A stretch of 64,000 nucleotides of DNA from Formicarius rufipectus (lineage: Eukaryota; Chordata; Aves; Passeriformes; Formicariidae): contig VXAU01001833.1 of assembly GCA_013399695.1 (NCBI GenBank), positions 124,001-188,000 of the forward strand. Reading direction: 5' to 3'. The translations under genes and the position numbers were made by a program. Below are positions 1 through 11,000 of this stretch, one piece after another. Numbering within the stretch: the first letter of the stretch is position 1; every line of letters starts with the position of its first letter. The notes beneath the pieces were generated by a model, which made no database searches, was not told the origin of the DNA, and was given only the letters and a program-made list of their open reading frames with translations.

Positions 1-364
1 TAGGCACGCATTAACCAGTTTTGTACCAACCCCATCACAGCTTCACCCAGACTACAGGTCTACAGAAGGGATGTGAGGGCATTTCTTGCCCTTATACACA
101 TGATCCCTTTGTTGGAGTATGCTGGTGTGGATTCAGGTCTCATTAGACAAAATTAGAGTTAGGACCTGAGACCTCATGATGTTGTTTCTGAACATTCAAA
201 GGCCCAAAACATTGAATGAGAGAGGAAACCTTCTCTGTGAGCCTTTTTTGATCTTCATCCTATTTTGTCTGATGTTTGTTACTCTTCCTGAGGCAATCCT
301 TCATGACAGTCAACTTTGAGTTAATTCATGTTCAATGACTATTAATACAACAAAGGATAACGGA

Positions 365-502
365 CAACACAGTCAACAGCTGTGTAGATGTGGCACTTAG
401 GGTCATGGTTTAGTGGTGGACTTGACAGTGTTAGTTTAATGATTGGACTAAATGGTCCTAAAGGTCGTTTCCAACCAAAGTGATTGTATGATTCTATGAA
501 TT
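365..502 (+). mobile_element. CR1 LINE 3' end fragment
   Basis: Ends in GATTGTATGATTCTATGA preceded by TTCCAACCAAAG, the typical avian CR1 3' terminus with its ATTCTATG repeat. Upstream is the GTGTAGATGTGGCACTTAGGG-type segment of some CR1 subfamilies. SINE copy 1 begins about 20 bases further on. Confidence 0.8.
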
Positions 503-522
503 CTGAGAGGGCTTACTCAGCC

Positions 523-779
523 TGTTGTTGTTGGCTGGACTTCGCGAACGAAGATCTTGGGATAAGCCTGAGCAGTGGATTTTTTTAGGTGAGGCACAGT
601 GTGCGCGGAACTGGCCCCCCCCCCCTCACTCCTGAGGCTCATCTTGCCACGGCCGAGCAGCTCGGACGGCGACAGCGAGTTCCTCGGGATTCGAACCGGC
701 ATCCTCAGAGGAGGAACCGGCTCCACAGGCGGGGGCCTACGCCACTCGGCCAACACCCGCCGCCTCTCAAGTGTAACAT
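523..779 (-). mobile_element. tRNA-headed SINE, copy 1
   Basis: About 257 bases, head at the high-coordinate end and reading on the minus strand. The A box is TGGCCGAGTGG (752-742) and the B box a perfect GGTTCGAATCC (97-87 of the 600s, i.e. 697-687), spaced as in a class II (Ser/Leu) tRNA. The 3' part has a hairpin (CTTCG stem, TTCG loop, 553-540) and ends in CAA repeats. A homopolymer of 13 C (plus strand) lies inside. It is roughly nine-tenths identical to the copy at 62020. No clear target-site duplication was found. Confidence 0.85.
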
Positions 780-3595
780 CTGAAATTAATATTAAGGAAA
801 AAAACCCAACAAACAGAAAAGCAATAATGTCAGGTTGTTGAGCAATCCTGGGAGCCCACGTGGGTCAGAGCACCAGGGGAAGACCTCGCCTTTTCCTCTC
901 TGCCACCGAATGACACAAACGTGGCACTGCAGCCACGCCTGCAACACAAGCTGGGGCAGTGCTCAGCCTGTAGAATGATGTCTTTGTGCATGACGCTGGA
1001 GTATTTTTTGTGTACCCAAGAGAGAGCAGGAGTATTTTTTAAATTGCAACGTCCTCTGTGATGCAGAAGTCAAACTTAATGCAGCCTTCATCTGTGCTGT
1101 CTGCTTGCATAAGACTCTGTGGTGACCTATCCTGTCAAATATGTCCAGTTTCCCTTACAAGTGGTTTAGTTGGTTCACTCTAAAAACAAGCCTGGGAGCA
1201 AGCGAGGCTGCCTACAATGTAAACAAGGAGGCTTTCTGTGCAGAAAATATGAAGGCTAGTGATCAATAGCTACAATTTATTTAAGAGTTACTGCAGGAAA
1301 ATTGCTTTCAAGGACTGTAATACATCAGTAATTTCAGCTGCATTGCAATTGAGGCATCTGCAGTCAGCTCCATCACTGGAAGGTTTTTTGAGTTTGATTA
1401 TTTTTATCTCTCTTTTTTTTTTTCCTTTTTTTCCCCCCATAATGACTGTAGCTGAACTAGCTGAAGAAAAGGGGAAAAACGATTGCAAATTGTCATCTGT
1501 GGAAGACAAAGACTATCACTGTGGTAAATAAAAGGCAGGCTGTTTCAGAACCAATGGCAAAGTGGTGAAGCAATCCATGCTTACCTCTTGGGTTGCCAGT
1601 GTCACGTCAACAGTATATGATTTTCTTGTAGATTTTTCTGCAACACCAGCTCATAAAAACATGAAACTGTGAATTAAGAGAAATGGCAAAGGGAGAAATG
1701 AATCAGTGCAATTGAACTGTAATAGGCAAAACAAAACAAGGCCCTAAGTAAAGTGGTCACATGAACTGACAATTTTGAGTACTACCATTAATCGTACATA
1801 TTTTATATTTCACACTAATGTGATTGTTTCTTTAAACTACTGGCATCTGTTGAAATGTGAGATGCAAATAGATCTCTGTCTGGTTAAGAAAAGAAACCAC
1901 TTCTGTAGTAAGAACTATTGCAACTCATTTGTGTTGAAGGTAAAAGGAGAGAGTGAGCTATGAGGGTACTTGTACTATATCATAACCCTGTCATTTATCA
2001 TTTGCCTGCTGGATATGAATTCCTGAGGCAGCTTATTGGGTCTGTGGACTTAAAACAGGAAACAATTATATTTTTATCCAAAGTTTTTACAGAAAATAAC
2101 ACAACAATAATCTTACAGTCTAAAAGTTCCTCTTCAGAACTGTCATGAATCTCACTGAGTAATAGGGGCTTACCTAAGGAACTCTGTAGTTTATTAATAT
2201 CCTGCTTGTCAACTCTCATTTGTGTCACTATTAATGAAGCTTAATTCTCAATCTCCCAAATTTAATATAGACAGGCTTATCTAGAAGAGCAGCCCAAACT
2301 GTTTGTGCAAAAGCCAATAGCCATAGGATAAGTGATGTGGATTCATAACTCATCTAAATGTGTTCAGCTCCCAGATAGGATCTGGTATCTGCTGCAGAAG
2401 GAAGGTGCACTATCCCAGTTCCCCCAGGAAGGACAGGTTTATTGGTTCAATCTCCAAGAATCTTCTCTGCAGGCGCTGCACAGAGCTGTTGTCCTGGTTT
2501 CTTTGAGCTTTCTGCAGCTAGGAGAGTTTATCCAACATTCTGGTGGAAGTAATGCATCTGGGAGTTCATGAAAGGAAACGGAGCAGGTCTGAACATTCTA
2601 TGTCCCAAAGTCAAGTTCATTGAAAGATTAATCCAAATAGAGAATTGTCTGAAAGTTTCATATTTTATTTCCACATTTTCTCCTGATCAGAAGAAAATAC
2701 TGGTGAAAATCACTGCATAAGACAAAGTCCTGCACCTCAAGTCTCTTCATTGCTTTCAGATCTGAAGCTGAGATCGTTGCAGCTTTTACTGCTACCAGGT
2801 TTGGGCTTCTGCTGGCTGCCATAGCAATATACACAGCAGTGGTTCCTCTGAACCGGGACATTAGCTGGAGTAGCTGTTTGGCAGGGACTTCTCTGGAGTC
2901 ACTTCCTGTGGTGTGCATTGCCTCGGAGCACAGCAGCACCTGGGGAGCTCTGCTGGGCAGTTCTGGCGTGTGTGCAGCCCTCAACAACACTGCCTCATCA
3001 CTTTTTATAGACTGTCTTTAAAAAGCTGCGGTATGCAGCTAACTATTTTATCATAAGCCATTTCCTTCTAGTTTCTCAGAGCAACAAAAACATGTTTACA
3101 TCAAGTCCCAAACATCTGTTCTCTCTTCCAGAACTGCTTTTATTACTAGGACAGAGGATGATGGGTAGGAAAATAGAAGTCCATCATGCAGACAGTGTAG
3201 AAGTGGGAGAAAATGGAAACTTACTGCCATAGGATTATATAAAATTATAAAATTTTCGAGGATAATGGGGCAACCTAAGCATACCTACTCTTATACTTGC
3301 TGTCCTGAGCATTTAATGCTTCTTATGCAGAAAATTTGTTTCTGCTGCTATATAGTAAAAGTAAATCTTACATGATTTTAGGACCCAATGCAAGTCAGAT
3401 GCCAGTAGTATACTAGACCCTGATACTTGTAATGCAAAATGAAATGTTTTAAAAAGAAAAGTTGCCTAGTTGTGTGGTTTTCAAGCTTTTTGAGTTGTGA
3501 GCATCTACAATCTTTCAATGGAAGGTGAGGACTTTAGAAATTTCACATACACTGAAGTTACCATTCCTGATTATTGGTCACAGACTGCTGGGAAA

Positions 3596-3613
3596 TGACC
3601 TGGTCACAGGTCA
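3596..3613. promoter_or_regulatory. Nuclear-receptor-like half-site cluster
   Basis: TGACCTGGTCACAGGTCA holds two perfect AGGTCA half-sites as an everted repeat with a 6-base spacer. TGGTCA-C-AGGTCA within it also forms a DR1-type direct repeat. It lies about 4.3 kb beyond the GAD2 stop. Sequence match only. Confidence 0.3.
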
Positions 3614-5399
3614 CAGGCACATATTCCTTTTCTTCTGAGTCTAACCTCAGGCCCAATTTCTTCCTCCAAAGTACAGTGTAAAATCTATACAGCTGCATCC
3701 TACCGTGCTGTAATGAACAGTGCCACAATCTGCAGATGTTTTGTCTTTTCAGTGAAGAGCAAAGTCAGGTCTGTAATTCTTCCAGCTGCAGCACTTGGCA
3801 TTCCCCTTAATGGCTGAATCACTCCCTTTAGTTGGGTTGGTCAGGTATAAAGTTCATTGTTCAGACATTTTAAGTCTAAGACATTAACACATTAAAGACA
3901 AGTGTTCTGTGGCTTTCTATGGGACTGAACTTTCTAACCAGAATGATTTTCTACTTGGCAGTTAGACTGGCTAAGTCACATAAAAGAGACACATTTTCTT
4001 GAGCTTTGTCTTGCTTTGTTCCTTCCTTAACCTTGCTGGAACATGAGTTCAATACAACTAACTTGATACTTAAACTTGCCTTCCTTGTAGCTGTGGACTT
4101 CACGGTAGGTGAGGGATTCTCTCTGGGTCCCTCCTAGAGTACATTTGCAGAAGAGCATGCAGCCTTCAGAAGGAGCCAAAATCATTCAGACTCAAACACA
4201 CATCAGCCATGTCTTTGTGTGGTCTGTCTTGTGTTGTCAGACCAGTTGGGCTGAGAACTTCAGCCTCTCACCTGTCCCCCAGACACGCTTGTGCTCTGAC
4301 CAACATGGACTCTGGGCCAAGGATTTGCAGAAGCTGCAGGAGAGCCCACCTACACTGTTATTTCTGTATTTATCCTGCATCAGCTATTAACTTTTGAGTA
4401 TCGAGCAACTCAATCATTTTTACACATAGTCTTGCTGTTCTTTACAGCTGTGGACTTCAAAATCATGTGCCTGTGTTTGCACTTCTCTCTCTGCCTGTCT
4501 TAAGCACAGACAGGACTCTGCTGAACAGAGCTGTGCAAATCTGCTCCAGCCCACTGTCTCTCAGGAAGGATTCAATGCTGCTCTCGGAGAGACCAGGTTT
4601 ACAGTAAGCCCAAGTTTCATGCACTCCTGAGTGTAGTGCTTAAAAACGTTCCCTCTGTCAGTGCCAAATGTAGCTTTATCGAGGTCAGGACTGTAACAGT
4701 CCACACTCCTCACTCCCTCGATTTCCAAACAGATCTCCTAGCTGGGCTCTGTGCAGGTACTTGATATAGGTGCTTGCTAATCTCAAATATTGCTATAAAG
4801 AAATTATACCAAAAGAAATCTCATTTTGGGCAAAATCTTTCTAACTGCTACTGCTTTGACAGCATATTTTTCTTTTTAATTGTTTTCTTTCGCTGCTGCT
4901 GGCATCACACTGGGCAACACTTCAGAGGGTGGAAGGAAAACAGAGCAGACAGGTGGCAGATTTTGAAGACAGTGGCCCTGGGCCAGGGGAGACATCACAA
5001 TCAAAATCTTAGTTTTTGTATTGGTTGTCTTTTTCATTTCATGGCCCTTTTAAATTGTTGCCACTATATAGTCTGGGCTGTTCTGGTAAGTGCCCTGACT
5101 GCTTTCACTGCTGTGCTGAAGGCTGATTTGAATCTGTGGTTAATATGGGGATAAGTACTTGTGGAATAAAAAGACAAAACAAAACATTAAAAAAATTGAC
5201 CCTGTCTGAGAAGACAAAACCAACCAAATCTATATGGTAAATATAAGGTAAAGGAATACCAGATGGCAGATTTACCCCTGTATGCCGGTGTCGAGTGCAA
5301 TTTCAAAAAGGGCCTGATGATGGAACTGGTATTTTTATGTTACAGTAGTTAACAGAATGCATCTCGTAATGAAAAAATCCAGCAGAAGACACAGAAAGT

Positions 5400-7895
5400 T
5401 CCAATTAAACATTCTCTTTATTGGGGCCTTGCTCCAAAATGGCACAAGTGATAAATGCTCACAGCACCCATCAGTGCTGCTAATGAAAAGACCCAGAGTC
5501 ACATTTTACACTTTTATTTGGATTTAGATCAACACCACAGATAAAATACTTTGGTCAAACACAAGAACAGATTTCTATGCCGCTCTTTCCTGGCTGCAAT
5601 AAATACAGTAATGTGTGAAAAAAAATAAATAAAAATGCTGGTTGTCCTGGAACAGCAAATGTAAATCTTGAATTGGCACATACATCTAATAAATATGTTG
5701 TTTGCACTTAGCACTTTAAAACGGAATTGCACATGCAAGATGTAACCAGGCTACTGATCACCTTCATTATTGTCTCCGTCCAATTTTTACTTCACAAGTT
5801 CTTTGCTTGCTTTTTCCCAGCAAGAAAAAAAGAATGTAATTTGCTGCTCTATTCAGTATTTCAGTGATTAGTCTGCTGATTTTGACACTTTTAGCAAAGG
5901 TCACATTGAAGGCCTTCCTGATAGAATTGGTACCTCCTTTATAGCGTGACTTGCAACAGTATGCATTGCAGGTAGCAAAGGAAGTCCACTGAAGTGAGGT
6001 GAGAGGCCTGTCCAAAAGCTGACAAGGAGAGGTTAACACCAAGCAAAGATACAGTAGAGGGACGGGCATGAATGCAGTTCTTACAATATCAAGAGTCAAT
6101 ACTACTATTGCACAAATAATGACATATCAATAATATATTGTACAAGCTTATACAGAAACACAAGTTGATTTGCAACACTGTACAGTTTAAATCTAAAGTG
6201 CACAGCCTCAATCTGAGGTGACAAAACAGTACTATCAATATAATAAAGGCAACACAATTACAGACACAATTTATTTCCTCTTTATGTCCTTATGATATTA
6301 CATTGAATTAATACTCCATTTATCTATTTTAGATGAAATTAAAACCACATTGCACTTCTTTCTTTGTGTTCAAGTATTTTAGAGACAGCAAAACAATATT
6401 GCTTTACAAACACAAACTGATCATTTAGGCAAAGTTAAAACCAACACTTTAGTAGGGTTATAAGTAGACAGGCCTAAGCCGCGGAACTCTTACCAACACT
6501 TCCAGATGTTGGGGGGAAAAAGGATAAATTTCAGTTTCCATGCCAGAGACACCTCTAATGGTAAGGAATAATGCAGCAAACGAATTCTGCAAGAGCTGTG
6601 CTTCTCAAAAGGTTGTGAGGATCCGTGTGGCTGTTTTTTGGCAGATGTAGCCTTATCTCAATTTTTTTTTGCAATTTCAAAAGCCAATGTAGGCAAGGAG
6701 GGAGTCCAGCACTGAAAGAATTCCTTGACAAAACAGTTTGTTACTTAGACCCCATCCCTGTCACTCAGATTACAGTTGTATTTAATTTAGACCTTGTCTT
6801 ACAGACTTGAACATCTGCAAGAAATCTTTACCTTCCTAATGTAGCTGTGAGGTTGTATGCTAATTTTTTTAGTACAAATTTCAGACAATTAAAATTTTCC
6901 ATGTAATTTTGGATTGCTCCTAGCAGAAATAGTTTTGAGTTAAGCATTTATTCAGACATGTGACTTATTTTTTTTTTTGGATAGGCTTTTAAAACACAGA
7001 ACAGAGAAACCATCCAAATAGAACCTTATTTCAGTCTTGGTTAGCATTGTATATTGATTGTGCGTCTGCTTAGGCCAAGTGGGAAACATAATTAGGAATA
7101 ATAGCATCCTATTGTTGTACTATAATTGATCTTATTAAGTGGTTGTAAGAGCTGCAGTACTCTTGAGGTTTTTCAGTAATCAATCCTGGAGATGTACAAT
7201 CCATATGACATGAAGAAAGAATGTATTATGTGGGCTTTTATTTTAAAATAAGCAGTAATAAATATTCGAGGCACCTCCATCAAAAGAAGAAGAATCCTAG
7301 TTATTTTTCAGCTTCTGTCCTTGCAGTTTTATAACCCATATAAAATAAAATATATAGTTTACAAAATAGGATTTTTATTATATATATATTTCCTTTTGTA
7401 AAACTATACCTATTTAAATACATTTGAAATGTTGCTATAGGTAAATTAGAAATTCTGTTCTAATACTACGAAAAAGGCAAAATCCTTTCACTTTCAAAGA
7501 TACAGTATGTATATTCTGCATCTCACCATCACCCAGCCCACTTCTTCCAATTTGATTTTGTCATAATTTTGGACAACTTCGGCATCATTCAGTCCAATTG
7601 CTTTCCATTTAAAGTAATTGCTGTGTTAAAATTGGGGATAAAATTTTAAGTATCTTCTGTTCTTGCTTATTTGTTTCCATGCAGCTTTTTGTTCACCTAA
7701 TTATTAAGGAGGCATTCTAAAACTCAGGAACAGACTTTAAAGGAGCCATGTTTCTTGATTTTAAACTGTACTCTACTCCAACGCCACAATATAGAAATAG
7801 ATTTACTTTGGAACATACTACAAATACATTCGCACAGTTTGTGACAACTTAATTGCCTACTTAGAGGTCCAGGAACAGACTTTCACACCCAGTTA
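5400..7895 (-). other. GAD2: GAD2 3' UTR and 3' flank (extent uncertain)
   Basis: AT-rich non-coding sequence downstream of the GAD2 stop. On the minus strand, candidate AATAAA signals read at 7379-7374, 7242-7237, 5518-5513 and 5422-5417. The first two would give a 3' UTR of roughly 520-680 bases; the last two would give about 2.4 kb. I see no exon in this stretch. RNA data are needed to choose among the ends. Confidence 0.5.
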
Positions 7896-8069
7896 TTATA
7901 AATCTTGTCCCAGGCGTTCTATTTCATCAATGAGGAAATCAATGTCTTGGTGAGTTGCTGCAGGGTTTGAGATGACCATCCGGAAGAAGTTCACTTTGTC
8001 TCCCAGGGGCTGATAACTCACCATAGTCGTGCCATACTCCATCATCCTGGCTTTTATCACTGGTGCCAC
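7896..8069 (-). CDS. GAD2: GAD2 coding exon 16 (terminal)
   Basis: Encodes VAPVIKARMMEYGTTMVSYQ to EEIERLGQDL (530-586), then TAA at 7898-7896, followed at once by a second in-frame TAA. Residues here match human GAD65 at every position I can recall. Acceptor is ccctgcag|GT. A 55-base ATT/ATC-rich simple repeat lies about 25 bases into the preceding intron. Confidence 0.97.
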   Translation of the reverse strand: MAPVIKARMMEYGTTMVSYQPLGDKVNFFRMVISNPAATHQDIDFLIDEIERLGQDL

Positions 8070-11000
8070 CTGCAGGGTAACGAAAAGCAGGGGGTGGTGA
8101 TGATGATTATTATTATAATAATTATTTTCATTATTATCATCATTCTCATTAAAACAGCATGCTTTTTTTACAAAAGATGAAGAGCAAAAAGAAGCAGTCG
8201 AAATGAAATCACATCCAATATTGATAAAAACATTAACTCCAACAAAGGAACAAATGTCTCACTGAAAAGACACTGGGTTTATCCTGTTTCATTGTCCTGC
8301 TCTTAAAAATCACTGGGTAAATTTTCCTCTTCTACTTTCTCAATATTGCTGTCAGGGATATAGTAGCTGGTTTTTGTAGGTTCAAGACATGGTTACAATC
8401 ATGTACCATCTTCTTTTCATATGCCAGAGTGCTGTAGTATTATTGAGCTTTTCCTGCAGTTGCTGGGTTTAGTGAGTGCAGTTCACAGTAACTTCAGTAA
8501 AGACACATGGAGTAAACACGTGCTCCAGAGATCACACAAACCTAGGGAATACCAAATTTGGGGACTAGAGCGAGGTGGTGTCAGACTAACCTGCAGTAAA
8601 ACAACCATGCAGGTGTCATTTGCCAGAACACCACAAGGTGACTGTGCCCAGGGAGATCATTTCAGGGATTGCCTGCCTGCAAGGGTTTCACTGCTCCCTG
8701 CATGATATTCCAGAGGACACTGATTACCTTATTCAGGCGGCTCGTTCTTTCTTCGCTGTCTTCCACACCGCGCAAGCTGGGAGGTATATACCAGAAGCAG
8801 ACATTTGTGTGCTGAGGCTAAACACAGAATAACAATGGTTTGCACTGTAAGAAACCCTCACAATATCTCCATTGCAATTAAGTTCATGCCTTCCCTCCCT
8901 CTCATACATCACATTGTGACAGCAGTCAATGGTTTTCATTATTGTGGTCCACTGAGAGTCATCATCATTATTAATGCAGAAAAGATAATTTTAAGCAATT
9001 TATTCCCCGGGTGTCAGATCACATCTGACTCAGAAACACATCACCCAGCTGAGAAAATATATTTGTGCCTTTCTGAGAAGCATCTGAATTTTCAAGATCC
9101 TGTCTGCTCCAGGGACTGAAGGGATCGTGTGGCTAAGGCCAAGAGTCTATTACAGATAATTTAGAGGTGAAGACCATGTCATTTATTTTTATTAGATGTC
9201 AGAATAATATAGAATCTCATTTTGTAAACAGGAGCCACAGGTGGTGCATAAGACAATCTCAGATTTTCTTACATTTAATGAATTTATTACTTCTCAATTT
9301 GATTCAGCTAGCTGCTGTATTAATATGCATGCACCATGGTGTCTTAGCTAATTTAATGTCTATGGGAGCACTAAGCAGAAAGACATAAAGTAAGAACTAG
9401 TTGACATTTTTTGTATTTCTGCAATCCTCCAACAGTTTTCTGCTGTGTTGCTCTTTGCTGGATGTGTGAGTTACAGCAACTCCTACTGCTGCCACTTCCT
9501 TCACTCATCATTAGACCCAGTGGACCAAAGTGATGATGTGTGAGGTGGAGGAATAAATTCTACAGTGGCATGCAGGTATGAGTCTGTAATCTCTGAAGAA
9601 ACATAGTGATGTTTAACCTTGTTCTCTTTTACAGGCAAAACATCAGTAAACTTTGTAACAGAGGTCTCCAGGCCTGTCCCCAGCTCTCACAGCTGGAGAG
9701 GGCTGCCCACAAAACAATGGCCAAACGCCACACAGCCCAGTGCCATTGAGAGGTACGGCCACCCAACCCAGGCTGCACTGCCTCACCCTGGGCACAGTGC
9801 TCCAGCTGAACACCTGGCATTCAGGGGTCCCATCTCAACTGGACTCCCTCCACAGAAATAATATGCCTAGAGATATTTGCACTCTACACAGGCGCAACCT
9901 CTGCCTCATGAGTCAGCTGGGCTCCCAAGCAACACTTGCCCCTGCCCTGCTGTCCTGCCCCACATCACAGCAGGGATCGAACTGCAGATGGTCCTTCCAG
10001 GTCAGCCCATGTTATTCCAGGTCCCCTGTGACTGCCCACCCGAGGATGCTGACAAAACCACTTTGCACAACTCTACTTTTGGAGCTGTGTGAGGCACTGT
10101 AACCCCCACTCCTACAGATCCTGCTATTAGGAAACTGCAAATTTTTATTATTCTAATACTGTGTGTGCTGTGTTAGGCTGAGGTATCAGTGTCTAGTTTC
10201 AGCAGGGTTAAGCTGAGCAAACCGAACACTCATGCATATCTGTCTCATCTCCCTTGTCCCTGGATCCCATGAGGAAGAGAGGTATTAGCACAACAACAGG
10301 TTTTGTTACAAGGGTTCCTGCTTTCTGTCTCATGCTCATTTGACCTGTTGGTAGCGTCCCAACAAGCAACTAACACAAACACTCTCGACCAACTGAGAAA
10401 AAGAAGTTGCAATACATACCTTTCCATCAAACACCATTTCATACCCTTCTCTGTTCTTTATTTTATTGTATAGGTATTCTGCAAGTTCCAAGCACTTATC
10501 AATATGTGCTTCAAATCCTGTGGTTCCCTTTACAGAGAGATGAAGAAGTTATGTAAATACCTGTTTTGTGAATCAAAATAGCAAAAGGATCACACAGCAC
10601 TTGCCAACACACCAGCACAAGTTACCTCTCAGAAGTCTCTGTGAGACTGATTAAGGATTTGATTCTATGTGAAGGGCAGTTTGCTAAGCACAGTTCATTT
10701 ATCTCTGGCTCTTGCCACTGAATCCCCTATAGCCACCTCTGCAAAATAAGCATCAGGTACTGGCTCGGTTCTCAGGAATTTTTTGCTGGGAACCTGAATA
10801 ACACCTCTGACAAAGGGTGCCCTTGGTAGATTTTGCAGAGAGGCTGAGGATGGTTTTGGACAGCTTGGACTGGCACAGAGGAAGGTCTTTAGAAGGTGTT
10901 GATTCCATGCATGGGGAGTCTTCTGCTATTTTAGGGAAGATTTAGTCTTCCAGGGGTGATGTGCTTGGGGCTTTTTCATGATGTTTTTCCCCTTTTTTAG

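Larger units (their letters stand above)
1..5399. other. Intergenic DNA downstream of GAD2
   Basis: Apart from the CR1 tail and SINE copy 1, I see no exon, RNA gene or conserved element here. All open frames are short, lack splice support and resemble no family I know. In human the next gene downstream is APBB1IP on the same strand; none of it is recognisable, so it would lie to the left. Confidence 0.6.

Noticed and set aside
687..753. A true tRNA gene on the minus strand
   Set aside because: A and B boxes are present, but the fold lacks proper acceptor and anticodon stems. The same sequence recurs at 62185-62250 inside a retroposed unit, so it is a SINE head.
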